A DNA stretch of 64,000 nt from Tritonibacter horizontis (GCF_001518015.1 NZ_LPUY01000049.1:17101-81100); one strand, 5' to 3'; counted from the first letter of the stretch, positions 54,719 to 64,000 are shown. Translations and numbers: made by a program. Notes: generated by a model not told the origin, from the sequence alone.

Positions 54719-55566
54719 CTGTCTTTCAAATCCTTCAGAATATCGGCCAGCCCCGCGTGCCAATCCGGCTGCGAGATGCCAAAAATAGTCTCTAACCTGG
54801 CGCAATCGAGCCGGGCGTTCAGGGGCCGGACCGCCGGTGTGGGATAGTCAGAGGTGGGAATATCCACCACCTCGCAAGACAGGCCCGCCTGGGCAAAAAT
54901 CGCCCGGGCAAACCCCGCCCAGCTGACATGAGGCCTCCCCTGAAAATGATAGACGCCAGATTTTTCGGGCTCGGCGATCAGCTGATGCGCCATCGTCAGA
55001 CAGGCGGCGGCAATATCGCGGGCCGGGGTCGGCGCGCCAATCTGATCGCCGACGATGGTCAGCCGGTCGCGCTCGGCGCCAAGCCGCAGCATGGTCTTGA
55101 CGAAGTTATGGCCGTGACAGGACACCACCCAGGACGTCCGCAGGATCGCAAAGATCCCGCCCGCCGCGATCACCGCCGCCTCGCCCGCGCGTTTGGAGCG
55201 GCCATAGGCATTTGGTGGTGCGACCGGATCGCTGGGCTGCCAAGGGGTTTCCCCGGTGCCCCCAAAGACATAGTCGGTCGAAATCTGCACGAAAGGGATG
55301 CCAAGCGCCGCACAGGCAGCCGCCATCGCCCCCGGGGCGGCCCCGTTGATCACGCCGGCCAGATCCTCTTCGCTCTCGGCCTTGTCGACAGCCGTATAGG
55401 CGGCGGCATTGATCACCGCCCGGGGCGCATGATCCCGGATCATCGCGGCACAGGCCTCAGGATCGGACAGCTCCGCCTGGTCCCGGCCAAGACAGCTCAC
55501 GCCACCACCCAGCATGGCCAGCTCACGGGCCACCTGGCCGGTGGCTCCGAACACAAGGATCGTCAT
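54715..55566 (-). CDS. rmlD: dTDP-4-dehydrorhamnose reductase
   Basis: 283 residues from [17 protein letters not shown]. It has [13 protein letters not shown], the catalytic-type [11 protein letters not shown] and YGRSKRAGE (YxxxK), typical of RmlD, the final NADPH-dependent step to dTDP-L-rhamnose. The open frame continues upstream, but the family start is at 55566. A hairpin-plus-tail element separates it from rmlB. Confidence 0.95.
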   Translation of the reverse strand: MTILVFGATGQVARELAMLGGGVSCLGRDQAELSDPEACAAMIRDHAPRAVINAAAYTAVDKAESEEDLAGVINGAAPGAMAAACAALGIPFVQISTDYVFGGTGETPWQPSDPVAPPNAYGRSKRAGEAAVIAAGGIFAILRTSWVVSCHGHNFVKTMLRLGAERDRLTIVGDQIGAPTPARDIAAACLTMAHQLIAEPEKSGVYHFQGRPHVSWAGFARAIFAQAGLSCEVVDIPTSDYPTPAVRPLNARLDCARLETIFGISQPDWHAGLADILKDLKDR

Positions 55567-55574
55567 CTGCGCCT

Positions 55575-55629
55575 CTTCTTCATCTTTTTCCAAATACCTC
55601 CGCCGGAGGCTGCTGTCCGCAAGGACAGC
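55575..55629 (-). other. 3' element: hairpin plus conserved GAGGTATTT tail (copy 2)
   Basis: On the minus strand, immediately after the rmlB stop: stem GCTGTCC/GGACAGC (55629-55623 and 55618-55612) with a 4-base loop, then GAGGTATTT-N3-AAAAGATGAAG ending near 55578. It matches copy 1 (13224-13273) base for base in the tail except for the three central bases. Being inside the rml operon, it may reduce rather than stop downstream transcription, or protect the upstream mRNA end. Confidence 0.5.
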
Positions 55630-55630
55630 C

Positions 55631-56683
55631 CTATGCGCTGACCCCAAGCCGGGCCCCGACGCCGTTGCGATCCTGCAGCGCCCGCCACCAGTCCTCATTG
55701 TCCAGATACCATTGCACGGTCTTCGCCAGACCTTCCTCCACGGTGACCGAGGGGCGCCAGCCCAGCTCGCTGCGGATGCGGCTGGGGTCGATCGCATAGC
55801 GGGCATCATGGCCGGGCCGGTCGGTCACAAAGGTGATCTGATCCCTGTAGGGTTTGCCATCCTGGCGCGGGCGTTTCTGGTCGAGGATCTCGCACAGCGT
55901 CTCCACCAGCTCCAGATTGCTGCGCTCGTTTTCGCCGCCAATGTTGTAGCGGCGGCCGTTCTGCCCCTTCTGCAGCACGCAGAGCAGGGCCGCGGCGTGG
56001 TCTTCGACATACAGCCAGTCGCGGATGTTGGAGCCGTCGCCATAGATCGGCAACGCCTTGCCTGCCAGCGCATTGAGGATCACCACCGGGATCAGCTTTT
56101 CCGGGAAATGATAGGGGCCGTAGTTGTTCGAGCAATTGCTCAGCACCACCGGCAGCCCGTAGGTCTCGTGCCAGGCGCGCACCAGATGGTCAGAAGCCGC
56201 CTTGGAAGCCGAATAGGGCGAGCGCGGATCATAGGCGGTCGTTTCGGTGAACAGCACCGATTTGTCGGCCGGAAGCGAGCCATAGACCTCGTCGGTAGAG
56301 ACATGGTGAAAGCGGAACCGCCCCGGCTTGCCCACCGCAGCCCAGAACTTGCGGGCGGCTTCCAGCATGTTGAAGGTGCCGGTGATATTGGTGTCGACAA
56401 AATCGCTCGGCCCGTCGATGGATCGGTCCACATGGCTTTCGGCGGCCAGATGCATCACCGCATCGGGCGCATGCAGGGCAAAGACCTTGTCCAGCGCCGC
56501 GCGGTCGCGAATATCGGCCTGCTCGAAGGCATAGCGCGGGCTGTCTTCGACCTCGGCCAGATTGGCGAGGCAGGCCGCATAGGTCAGTGCATCGAGGTTC
56601 ACCACCTCATGGCCCGCCGCAATCGCCTGTCGCACCACGGCAGAGCCGATAAAGCCTGCACCGCCTGTCACAAGTAGTTTCAT
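55631..56683 (-). CDS. rmlB: dTDP-glucose 4,6-dehydratase
   Basis: 350 residues, usual length. [14 protein letters not shown] at the N-terminus, [42 protein letters not shown] (YxxxK) and [17 protein letters not shown] are diagnostic of RmlB. Second step of dTDP-rhamnose synthesis. Upstream lies an acyltransferase gene on the same strand, 66 bases away. Confidence 0.97.
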   Translation of the reverse strand: MKLLVTGGAGFIGSAVVRQAIAAGHEVVNLDALTYAACLANLAEVEDSPRYAFEQADIRDRAALDKVFALHAPDAVMHLAAESHVDRSIDGPSDFVDTNITGTFNMLEAARKFWAAVGKPGRFRFHHVSTDEVYGSLPADKSVLFTETTAYDPRSPYSASKAASDHLVRAWHETYGLPVVLSNCSNNYGPYHFPEKLIPVVILNALAGKALPIYGDGSNIRDWLYVEDHAAALLCVLQKGQNGRRYNIGGENERSNLELVETLCEILDQKRPRQDGKPYRDQITFVTDRPGHDARYAIDPSRIRSELGWRPSVTVEEGLAKTVQWYLDNEDWWRALQDRNGVGARLGVSA

Positions 56684-56749
56684 GGGTCTGCTCCCTTGTT
56701 CCGGATCCTCTGGACTATGTCTGAGTATCGCCTCAGGTGTCTTTCGATC

Positions 56750-57865
56750 TTACGAAGATTGTCCCGGCGCCACCTGACCAAAAGGTTTGTGACGGAGCCG
56801 CAGGAAAGGTTGTTCATAGGTGCGAAAACTCAGCTCCGCCAAGACATATGTCCCGCCCCAGTAACATAGCAGGAATGCCGCCCCCGTCTCGGGCAAATCC
56901 AGCCGCGCCGCCAGCAGGGCGGTGCCGGACAGCACCAGCAGATGCAGCAGGTAGATACCATAGCTGATCCTGCCGATCCGGGCGAGCGGCGCAAGCCGCA
57001 GCAGCGGATGCGCCCAGCTGTTCTCGCGCAGCACCAGGCTGGCGAGCAATCCGGTCATCGCCAGATGCACCACCAGATAAGGCAGCCCGGCCAGGACCTG
57101 CGGCAGCAGGCCAGACAGCAGGACCAGCAACAGCCCCGCCAGCCCCAGCGGCGCCCCCGGATGGCCCAACAGCCGCCACAGCGCCCGAAACCCGCGCGGA
57201 TCATGCAAGGTCAGCGCCAGCCCGGCGCCCAGCAGAAGCGGGGCATAGGTGACATCCGGCAGATGCAGCCGGAAAATCCCCCAGTCAAAGGCGGTGATCC
57301 CGACCCGCCCCAGCACACCGATCACCGCCACCAGGTTCAGGGCCACGCCAAGAACCAGCAGCCCGCCCCAGGCCCGCCGCGGCAGCCAGAGCATCACCAG
57401 CGGCCAGAGCAGATAGAATTGCTCTTCCATGGCCAGGGACCAGCTGGGAAAAAGTGGCGGAATATGGCTCGACAGGAAGTTGGCCAGAAACAGGTAATAG
57501 GCGCCCCAATGCGCAGCCAGGTCCCACTCGCCCTGCAGCAGCACGAAATAGCCTCCCACCAGGGTCACCACCAGAAAATAGAGCGGCAGGATCCGCAGGG
57601 CCCGGCGCCAGTAGAACCCGGTCAGAGAGATCCGCCCCCGGCGCTCCTGTTCGCGCAGCAGCAGCGTGGTGATCAGAAAACCAGAGATCACAAAAAACAG
57701 GTCCACCCCGAGGAAACCGCGCGACCAGAGGCCCGAGACCTGCGCCAGGGCGCTGTGATGGGTCAGCACCATCAGGATCGCCACGGCGCGCAAGCCATCC
57801 AGGGCGCTGAAATGGGCCTGCTTCAGATAGGCGCGATGGGCGTCAACGGAAGGCGGCTCCGGCAT
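56750..57865 (-). CDS. OafA/YrhL-type membrane O-acyltransferase
   Basis: 371 residues with about ten membrane segments and the acyltransferase-3 motifs FSALDGLRAVAILMVLTHHS (catalytic His region), RGFLGVDLFFVISGFLIT, FYWRRALRILPLYF and PSWSLAMEEQFYLLWP. It transfers acetyl or similar groups to glycans across the inner membrane. It lies between rmlC and rmlB in the rhamnose operon, so rhamnose or the rhamnose-containing polymer is the likely target. Confidence 0.9.
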   Translation of the reverse strand: MPEPPSVDAHRAYLKQAHFSALDGLRAVAILMVLTHHSALAQVSGLWSRGFLGVDLFFVISGFLITTLLLREQERRGRISLTGFYWRRALRILPLYFLVVTLVGGYFVLLQGEWDLAAHWGAYYLFLANFLSSHIPPLFPSWSLAMEEQFYLLWPLVMLWLPRRAWGGLLVLGVALNLVAVIGVLGRVGITAFDWGIFRLHLPDVTYAPLLLGAGLALTLHDPRGFRALWRLLGHPGAPLGLAGLLLVLLSGLLPQVLAGLPYLVVHLAMTGLLASLVLRENSWAHPLLRLAPLARIGRISYGIYLLHLLVLSGTALLAARLDLPETGAAFLLCYWGGTYVLAELSFRTYEQPFLRLRHKPFGQVAPGQSS

Positions 57866-57874
57866 ACGCGTGGA

Positions 57875-58423
57875 TCAATAGACAAAGGGACTGTCGAAAT
57901 CGGCCAGCGGCGGGGCGGCCGCGTCCTTTTCTGACAGCACCGGCGGGCCGGTGAGGGGCCAGTCGATGCCGCAGCTGTCCCAATGCACCCCGCCATCGCA
58001 ATCGGGGGCGTAGTAGTCGGTGCATTTATACAGGATTTCGGTCATCGGCTGCAGGGCGACAAAGCCGTGCAGGAACCCTTTGGGCACCAAGAGCTGCTTG
58101 CCGTTGCCGGCGCTCAACTCGACCCCGACCCAGTGGCCATAGGTGGGCGAACCGCTGCGGATGTCCACGGCAACATCAAACAGCGCCCCCTGACCACAGC
58201 GCACCAGCTTGTCCTGGGCATGCGGCGGCGCCTGGTAATGCAGCCCCCGGATGGTGCCGGCCTCTGCCGACAGGGAATGATTGTCCTGCACGAAATCAAA
58301 GTCGAGCCCATGCTCGGCCATCCGCTTGCGGTTCCAGCTTTCGGCAAAAAAACCCCGCGCATCGCCAAACCGCTGCGGCGTCAGGATCAACAGGCCTGCA
58401 AGAGCGGTTTTTTCAATCTGCAT
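57875..58423 (-). CDS. rmlC: dTDP-4-dehydrorhamnose 3,5-epimerase
   Basis: 182 residues from MQIEKTALAGLLIL. It has the RmlC cupin motifs GDARGFFAESWN, FVQDNHSLS, GTIRGLHYQ (catalytic His), LFDVAVDIR, PKGFLHGFVAL and YKCTDYYAP. It is the first gene of the minus-strand rhamnose operon (rmlC, acyltransferase, rmlB, rmlD, rmlA); the promoter should lie in the 202-base divergent gap shared with the GT4 gene at 58626. Confidence 0.96.
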   Translation of the reverse strand: MQIEKTALAGLLILTPQRFGDARGFFAESWNRKRMAEHGLDFDFVQDNHSLSAEAGTIRGLHYQAPPHAQDKLVRCGQGALFDVAVDIRSGSPTYGHWVGVELSAGNGKQLLVPKGFLHGFVALQPMTEILYKCTDYYAPDCDGGVHWDSCGIDWPLTGPPVLSEKDAAAPPLADFDSPFVY

Positions 58424-58625
58424 CAGGTTTCTCCGATGTCGGTTGGGTGTAAAGGGCTGGATCAATGCGTGGGCTTGTCAAACAAAACCTGTCTGAAGAA
58501 CTGCGTCCGGTGTAGCAATGCTGCCGGATATTGTCACCGTGAAACCCGGGCCAATGTCCGCGCTTGCCTCCTGCGCGCGAAGACGGCACTCAGGACAGGC
58601 CCGCTCTGAAGACAGGACCCGCCTC

Positions 58626-59870
58626 ATGAAGCTTCTCTTTGTCCATCAAAACATGCCCGGTCAGTATCGCGAGCTGGTGCAGTGGCTCGCGGCGCAGGGC
58701 GGGCATGAGCTGGTGTTTCTCAGCCAGCGCGGCGATGTGAAGATCCCCGGTGTGCACACGCTGGCCTACAAGCCCTTTCACACCCCGACCAGGGAGGCCT
58801 TTGGCCTGGCCAAGGATTGGGAGGCCGCCGCCGGGGCCGGGTTCGGCGCGGTGCAGGCGGCACAGGCGTTTGAGCGTGAAACCGGGTTCCGCCCCGACAT
58901 CATCCTGGGCCATACCGGCTGGGGGGAGCTGTCGTTCTTCAAGGATCTGTGGCCCCAGGTGCCGATCCTGGGGTTCTTTGAATATTACTACAACATGGAG
59001 GGCGGTCTGGTGGGCTTTGACCCCGAACAGCCCCCCGGTTCCCATGCGCCCTATTTCAACAGGGCCCGCAACGTGGTGCCCTGCCTCAACCGCGAGGTGG
59101 TGGATATGGGGCATGTGCCGACCCTGTGGCAGCGCGACCGCTTTCCGACCAGCTTTCATGATGGGTTCTACGTCTGCCACGACGGCATCCGCGCCGACCG
59201 GCTGGGGGCGGATCCGGATGCGGAGATCACCCTGGGGCGGCTCAGCCATCCGATCTCGCGCGCGGATGAGGTGGTGACCTATATTGCCCGCAACATGGAG
59301 CGCGCCCGCGGGTTTCACATCATGATGCGGGCCCTGCCGGCGATCCAGGCGGCGCGGCCCAATGCGCGCATCCTGATGATCGGTGGCAATGAGACCTCCT
59401 ATGGCCGCGAGAGCGACCACCCCGGCGGCCTGCGCGGCGAGATGGAGGCGGAGATCGGCGACCGGGTCGACTGGAGCCGGGTGCATTTCCTGGGCCGGGT
59501 GCCCTACGGCGATCTGTGCCGGATCATCCAGCTTTCGCGCTGCCATATCTATCTGACCATGCCCTTTGTGCTCAGCTGGTCGCTCCTGGAGGCGATGGCG
59601 ATGGAGGCCACCATCGTGGCCGCCGATGTTGCCCCGGTGCGCGAGGCGATCACCCATGGCGAAACCGGGCTTTTGGTGGATTTCTTCAATCCGGAGGCGC
59701 TGGCGGCGCAGGTGGCCGAGGTACTGGCCCGCCCTGAGGACTATGCCGGGCTGGGTGGCAAGGCCCGGGCCCATGTGATGCAGACCTATGATTTCCTCAG
59801 CCATTGCCTGCCGGAGCATATCCGCCAGATCAACCGGCTGGTCTCGACCGCGCCGCCGATCCGGATCTGA
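58626..59870 (+). CDS. GT4 family glycosyltransferase
   Basis: 414 residues from MKLLFVHQNMPGQYREL. GT-B fold: N-terminal donor-independent half with ILGHTGWGEL and PILGFFEYYYN, C-terminal half with EVVTYIARNMERARGFH, RILMIGGN, VHFLGRVPYGDLC and the nucleotide-binding SWSLLEAMAMEATIVAADVAPVREAITHGETGLLVD. The first 36 codons of the open frame are excluded because homology starts at 58626. Donor unknown. kpsF follows 77 bases later on the same strand. Confidence 0.88.
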   Translation: MKLLFVHQNMPGQYRELVQWLAAQGGHELVFLSQRGDVKIPGVHTLAYKPFHTPTREAFGLAKDWEAAAGAGFGAVQAAQAFERETGFRPDIILGHTGWGELSFFKDLWPQVPILGFFEYYYNMEGGLVGFDPEQPPGSHAPYFNRARNVVPCLNREVVDMGHVPTLWQRDRFPTSFHDGFYVCHDGIRADRLGADPDAEITLGRLSHPISRADEVVTYIARNMERARGFHIMMRALPAIQAARPNARILMIGGNETSYGRESDHPGGLRGEMEAEIGDRVDWSRVHFLGRVPYGDLCRIIQLSRCHIYLTMPFVLSWSLLEAMAMEATIVAADVAPVREAITHGETGLLVDFFNPEALAAQVAEVLARPEDYAGLGGKARAHVMQTYDFLSHCLPEHIRQINRLVSTAPPIRI

Positions 59871-59947
59871 CCGCGCGGGACTGGTCATTCCCGGTCCTGC
59901 CGCCTACACAGGCGGGACGTTCCTTCGTGTTGCCAGAGATCCCCATT

Positions 59948-60919
59948 ATGACCCCTCGACAGATCACCGCCGATGAAACCCTGGCCGAAATGGCCCGCGT
60001 GTTGACCGTGGAGGCCGCTGCCCTCACCCGCATGGCGGGCGAACTGGGGGCCGCGCACCTCAAGGCGGTCGAGATCATCGAGGCGATGGAAGGCCGTCTG
60101 ATCGTGTCGGGCGTCGGCAAGTCCGGCCATATCGGCAACAAGATCGCCGCCACCCTGGCCTCGACCGGCACCCCGGCGCAGTTCGTACATGCCACCGAGG
60201 CCAGCCATGGCGATCTCGGCATGGTGACGCCGCGCGATGTCTGCCTGGTGATTTCCAATTCGGGGGAGACCTCGGAGCTGGCCGATATCGTCACCTATAG
60301 CCGCCGCTTTGGCATTCCGCTGATCGCGATCACCCGCAAGGCCGACAGCACCCTGGGAGCCCAGGCCGACGTGACGCTGCTGTTGCCCGACGCGCCCGAG
60401 GCCTGCGGTATCGGCATGGCGCCGACCACCTCGACCACGACGACGCTGGCGATGGGCGATGCGCTGGCGGTGGCGCTGATGAAGAGGCGCGGTTTCGAAC
60501 GCGAGGATTTCAAGGTTTTCCACCCCGGTGGCAAGCTGGGGGCGCAGCTGATGCTGGTGGATGGGTTGATGCATGCGGGAGAGGCGCTGCCGCTGGTGGC
60601 TGCGGAGACCCCCATGTCCGAGGCGCTGCTGACCATGACGGCCAAGGGGTTTGGCCTGGCCGGGCTGGTCGAAGGCGGGCGGCTGACCGGCATCATCACC
60701 GACGGCGACCTGCGGCGCAACATGGACGGGCTGATGGAACGCAGCGCCGGCGCGGTGGCGACCCGCGGTCCGAAGGTGATCCGCAGCGGCTCGCTCGCCT
60801 CCGAGGCGCTGCACGAGATGAACAGCCGCAAGATCTCGGCGCTCTTTGTGCTGGACGCAGAGGACCGGGTGGTGGGGCTGTTGCATATCCACGACTGCCT
60901 GCGCGCCGGGCTGGGCTGA
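59948..60919 (+). CDS. kpsF: Arabinose-5-phosphate isomerase (KdsD/KpsF)
   Basis: 323 residues: SIS domain (about 30-170; VSGVGKSGHIGNKIAATLASTG, ISNSGETSEL) followed by two CBS domains (about 200-323; GIITDGDLRR, LFVLDAEDRVVGLLHIHDCL). It converts ribulose-5-phosphate to arabinose-5-phosphate, the precursor of Kdo. Its presence with KpsMTE and a KpsS-like gene points to a capsule with a Kdo linker. A second chromosomal copy for LPS is expected but not visible. Confidence 0.93.
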   Translation: MTPRQITADETLAEMARVLTVEAAALTRMAGELGAAHLKAVEIIEAMEGRLIVSGVGKSGHIGNKIAATLASTGTPAQFVHATEASHGDLGMVTPRDVCLVISNSGETSELADIVTYSRRFGIPLIAITRKADSTLGAQADVTLLLPDAPEACGIGMAPTTSTTTTLAMGDALAVALMKRRGFEREDFKVFHPGGKLGAQLMLVDGLMHAGEALPLVAAETPMSEALLTMTAKGFGLAGLVEGGRLTGIITDGDLRRNMDGLMERSAGAVATRGPKVIRSGSLASEALHEMNSRKISALFVLDAEDRVVGLLHIHDCLRAGLG

Positions 60920-60920
60920 A

Positions 60921-60943
60921 CGCGGCCGGCAGAGCCAGCCGCG
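60921..60943. terminator. Hairpin between convergent kpsF and RTX gene
   Basis: CGCGGC (60921-60926) pairs with GCCGCG (60938-60943), and GGC (60928-60930) with GCC (60934-60936), leaving one mismatch. No T-run. Weak call from structure and convergent position. Confidence 0.35.
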
Positions 60944-61000
60944 CTGTGGATCAAAGAATGACGGCGGCCGCGAGGGGATTACGCGCCCGCCCCGCAGGTC

Positions 61001-62227
61001 TCAGAACAGGAAGTCATCGGCGCTCAGGTCGTCGGCGGACACACCGACCAGCTCCACCTCGCCCCGCGCAAAAGAGACCACGGCATTGCCGTCGCCATTG
61101 TCCTCGATCGTGAGCTGCCCGAACCGCTTGGCCTTGAGGATCTCGATCTGATCGGTCCCGACCTCGAAATCGGCGATGGTGTCAGCGCCGAACCTGCGGC
61201 TGGCGAACTGGAAGAGGTCGGCGCCATTATCGCCTTCCAGCCAGTCATTGCCAGCAGAGGCACGAAGCGTGTCGTCACCGTCGCGCCCCTGCAGGGTATT
61301 GTCACCGCTGCTGTCTTTCAGCAGGTCGTCAAAGATAGAGCCGCGCACATCCTCGATATTGATCAGCGTATCGGTGTCGCCAAAACCATCGGTGGCCGTA
61401 CCGGTCCGCAGGTTCACGGTGACACCATTGGTGCCGCCCTGCTGGATATCGCGGTCATAGCGCACGGAATCGATACCGCCGCGGCCGTTGATGGTGTCGT
61501 CGCCCTTGAGCCCGAGAAAGATATTGTGGTTGCTGTCGCCCTTCATCACATCGTCGAAATGGGTGCCGCGCAGCCCCTCGATGCTGATGAGCGTATCGGT
61601 TGTGCCATCCGGCCCGATCACGGTCCCGGCTCTCAGGTCCGCCTCGATCCCCTGATCGCCGAGCCAGGGCTGCCAGAATACCTCGTTGTAGGAAACGCGA
61701 TCAAAGCCGTCGCCACCGTTGTAGATGTCGCTTCCACCGCGATCGACGATGTAATCGTCGCCGCCGCGGCCTCTGACCGTATCGTCACCATACCCAGTGC
61801 CGATATCATCGCCGTTCCAGCCATTGGGGTTCATCCCATCATCGGAGCCGACGAAGACCTGCCCGCCGTCATAGAGCATGGCTTGCAAGCCGCGGGCGTT
61901 GCCTTCCTGAACAAAGGTCCAGGCGTGGCTGAGGTCCACCGAGAGGCCGGTGGCCTTTTTGATCACATCGCCGTCGCTGTTGTACCAGTAGATCTTGGCG
62001 ACGGTGCCGCCAGTATAAAACCGGTCGCCATTGGCATCCTCGGAGGTTTCAGCCTGATCCAGAACCATCTTGAACCGGGCGGGCTGGCGGGTTTCCTCCA
62101 GCGCCCCGTCGACGCCGTTATACTCGCCGATGATGACCTTTTGGGTCGCGCGGCTGACATCGAAGCGGTGCAGATCATCCCAACGAAATGCGCCTTGGTT
62201 GCCGTCGAACCAGGTGAATTTTGCCAT
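61001..62227 (-). CDS. RTX calcium-binding repeat protein with unassigned N-terminal domain
   Basis: 408 residues from ATG 62227 (GGAGA upstream). Residues 1-130 form a domain I do not recognise (FTWFDGNQGAFRWDDL, later VAKIYWYNSDGDVIKKA). RTX-type glycine/aspartate repeats follow at about 135-380 (GDDTVRGRGGDDYIV, GDDTLRASAGNDWLEG), and the end ADDFLF is typical of type I secretion substrates. No enzyme motif is visible. Between kpsF and the export lipoprotein, it may be a secreted polysaccharide-binding or biofilm matrix protein. Confidence 0.8.
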   Translation of the reverse strand: MAKFTWFDGNQGAFRWDDLHRFDVSRATQKVIIGEYNGVDGALEETRQPARFKMVLDQAETSEDANGDRFYTGGTVAKIYWYNSDGDVIKKATGLSVDLSHAWTFVQEGNARGLQAMLYDGGQVFVGSDDGMNPNGWNGDDIGTGYGDDTVRGRGGDDYIVDRGGSDIYNGGDGFDRVSYNEVFWQPWLGDQGIEADLRAGTVIGPDGTTDTLISIEGLRGTHFDDVMKGDSNHNIFLGLKGDDTINGRGGIDSVRYDRDIQQGGTNGVTVNLRTGTATDGFGDTDTLINIEDVRGSIFDDLLKDSSGDNTLQGRDGDDTLRASAGNDWLEGDNGADLFQFASRRFGADTIADFEVGTDQIEILKAKRFGQLTIEDNGDGNAVVSFARGEVELVGVSADDLSADDFLF

Positions 62228-62444
62228 CACTTAAGTCTCCCTTTGAAATGATGCATCTGAAATCAATTCCGTGCAGTTTCCGAAAATATAATACCGTTGA
62301 CCGACGACTGTGCACGGGCGGGAAACAATGACCCCTCCTACGTTGCCGTAGCAAACCCTGCGCCGCTGTTTCGGCCCATGCGGGTATAGCGGACTTACCG
62401 GAGTCGATAAATCCTAAAATTCTGATGGGCCGCGCCCGAATGCG

Positions 62445-63566
62445 TCAGTTGTTGATGCGCGAGGCGCTGTTGAAGACGCCCACGAAGTTGCCGATCAGGC
62501 CTGCAACGGTGACCGCGTCATTGATGGGGGCTTCGGTGGCGATCACCAGATCCTGCGGGTTGATCTCGAACTGGCGGGCCGAGAACAGGCCTTCGGCGCT
62601 GGTCAGATCCAGGCTGAAGACGACCCGGGTCTGGCGCGGGCCGCGCACCCCTGGGGCCACGGCGGTGGCCGGATATTCGCGCAGGACCAGAATGCCCTTG
62701 GCATCCGCGGCCCCATCCTGCAGGCCGCCGGTGATGGAGATCGCGTCCATCGCCGACATCCTGTCCTTGGTAAAGGTATGCAGCGCTTCGGTGCGGGTCG
62801 CGCCGAACGACAGGAAATAGCGTTCGTCCTCTTCCACAAACACCCGGTCGCCGCCGCGCAACAGCGAGTCGAGCCGCGGGTTGTTGAGCAGGTTCTGCAC
62901 CGAGGTGCCGTAGATCCGGCTGCCGCGCACCAGTCGGATTTGCGGGTTGTTGAGGTTGACCCCGATCCCGCCACCGGCAGAGATCAGCCCCATCACCGTG
63001 TAATTGCGATCCGGCATCGGGTAGGTGCCTGGTCGGCTGACCCCGGAGACCAGATCGACCGAGTTGTTACGCCCTTCTTCCATGGCGAGCTGCACCTGGG
63101 CCGAGGGCACAATGGTTTCCAGCGCCTCCTGCAGATGCGCGCGCGCCAGATCCGGCGTCATGCCCCGGACCGAGACATTGCCCAGATAGGGCATGAAAAT
63201 GGTGCCGTCCCCGGCGACCTTCATCCCCTGCAGCTGGGTCATCCGCTGCGATGGCGCGGTCAGCAGCGAATTGTCGTTGCTGTCCCAGACCTGAATGTTC
63301 AGGGTGTCACCGGGCTGGATGATCTGGGTCTTGGCGCCCTGGGCATAGGGCAGCCAGGGCAGTACCTCATAGGCACCGGTTTCGGGCCATTGCGCCACCG
63401 AGGGCAAAAAGGCGCGGGTTACCGGATAAAGCGCGAAATCGGCGCCGGGCTGTTCGGCTTCGCGCACGATGTCCCTGCTGACAGGGGCGCCACCCGGCAG
63501 GCTATCACAGGCTGCAGGAAGCAGAGCAAGCCCGGCCAGGACGAAAAAGGTTTTGAGGCAGCGCAT
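62445..63566 (-). CDS. Wza/KpsD-type outer-membrane polysaccharide export lipoprotein
   Basis: 373 residues. A lipoprotein signal ends LLPAAC with the lipidated Cys at 20. The polysaccharide export domain begins near IIQPGDTLNIQVWDSNDNSLL, with SLBB-like regions after it (DLVSGVSRPGTYPMPDRNYTV, LVIATEAPINDAVTVAG). It forms the outer-membrane channel for exopolysaccharide or capsule. In this window it could serve the Wzz/Wzx system (1-6635) or KpsMTE (18740-21794). Confidence 0.9.
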   Translation of the reverse strand: MRCLKTFFVLAGLALLPAACDSLPGGAPVSRDIVREAEQPGADFALYPVTRAFLPSVAQWPETGAYEVLPWLPYAQGAKTQIIQPGDTLNIQVWDSNDNSLLTAPSQRMTQLQGMKVAGDGTIFMPYLGNVSVRGMTPDLARAHLQEALETIVPSAQVQLAMEEGRNNSVDLVSGVSRPGTYPMPDRNYTVMGLISAGGGIGVNLNNPQIRLVRGSRIYGTSVQNLLNNPRLDSLLRGGDRVFVEEDERYFLSFGATRTEALHTFTKDRMSAMDAISITGGLQDGAADAKGILVLREYPATAVAPGVRGPRQTRVVFSLDLTSAEGLFSARQFEINPQDLVIATEAPINDAVTVAGLIGNFVGVFNSASRINN

Positions 63567-63726
63567 TGAGGAATCCCGTCGGACAGGTCTTTGAATTGAA
63601 GTGTCCGCAAGATACTGGCAGTTCAGGGCGCGTCAACAACGCATCCCCACAGGCCGATGCATTCCCTGCCTCTGTTGCAGCGCGCCCTGCCGCCTGCAGG
63701 GGTGGCCCCGTCAGGAGAGAGCCGAG

Positions 63727-64000
63727 ATGACTGTTTTTCCGCCTTTGGTGATCGGAGCTTCCGGCCGGATCGGGCGCTGTCTGCGCTGGCGTTGGGGGGC
63801 GCATGCCGCGCTCTGGCAGGCGCGGCGTCCGCAAGACGGCCCCGAACCGGGCGCGGGCTGGCGGATCTTTGCCCCGTTGCAAGATCCCGCCGCGTTGCAG
63901 GCGGCGGCGCGGGAGGCAGGCCAGATCCTCTGTCTGGCGGGGCCGGTGCCGGGACGCGGCGGCGATCTGGCGGACAGTGTTGCGCTTGGCGCGGCGGCGG
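63727..64000 (+). CDS. Rossmann-fold NAD(P)-binding protein, epimerase/reductase-like, partial
   Basis: Starts at ATG 63727 after a good ribosome-binding site (GGAGAG) and runs off the right edge; 91 residues are visible. LVIGASGRIGRCLR at 7-20 is a GxSGxxG dinucleotide-binding loop as in NAD-dependent epimerases and RmlD-like reductases. It is divergent from the export lipoprotein gene, with a 160-base gap. The product cannot be named further. Confidence 0.6.
   Translation, partial: MTVFPPLVIGASGRIGRCLRWRWGAHAALWQARRPQDGPEPGAGWRIFAPLQDPAALQAAAREAGQILCLAGPVPGRGGDLADSVALGAAA

Overview
The window looks like most of a plasmid from a marine alphaproteobacterium of the Roseobacter group (Rhodobacteraceae). 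The grounds are: high GC with Rhodobacter-type codon use; a RepA (RPA-family) initiator next to a divergent parA-parB pair with origin and parS-like sites; a full dTDP-rhamnose operon; and surface-polysaccharide genes over most of the rest. This matches the known class of roseobacter RepA-type 'biofilm plasmids' that carry a rhamnose operon. Species cannot be named from the sequence. The first and last genes are cut by the window edges. No rRNA, tRNA, CRISPR array or transposase was seen.

Layout. 1-6720: Wzx/Wzy-type exopolysaccharide genes (partial Wzz/GumC co-polymerase, sulfotransferase, Tat-exported beta-helix protein, Wzx-like flippase, initiating phosphoglycosyl transferase). 6776-13215: three paralogous M10 (serralysin-type) RTX metalloproteases. 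13296-17616: replication and partition (repA, iterons with a DnaA box, parA, parB, parS-like repeats). 17758-21794: a GT2 glycosyltransferase and an ABC capsule exporter (kpsM, kpsE, kpsT). 21838-29849: a galactofuranosyltransferase-like GT2 preceded by five tandem sulfotransferase-like paralogues. 30099-31271: UDP-galactopyranose mutase (glf). 31305-49209: a tightly packed minus-strand run of 13 genes with a cytidylyltransferase-centred sugar pathway and three large proteins carrying a GNGPSL/GTGPSI (MptE/Maf/GT42-like) domain. 49444-53778: FAH-family enzyme, another sulfotransferase, manC and a UDP-sugar dehydrogenase. 53846-58423: rmlA, rmlD, rmlB, an acyltransferase and rmlC. 58626-63566: GT4 enzyme, kpsF, an RTX protein and a Wza/KpsD-type export lipoprotein. 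63727-64000: start of a Rossmann-fold gene.

Together the genes could supply dTDP-rhamnose, GDP-mannose, UDP-glucuronate-type sugars, UDP-galactofuranose, a precursor for Kdo and an unidentified, probably CMP-linked sugar. They also include enzymes to assemble, acylate, methylate and probably sulfate a glycan, and parts of two export routes. No Wzy polymerase, KpsC, PAPS-synthesis gene or type I secretion ABC transporter for the RTX proteins is visible here. The least explained parts are the 31305-49209 operon and the five-gene sulfotransferase-like array, one member of which has lost both PAPS-binding signatures and gained a collagen-like tail.
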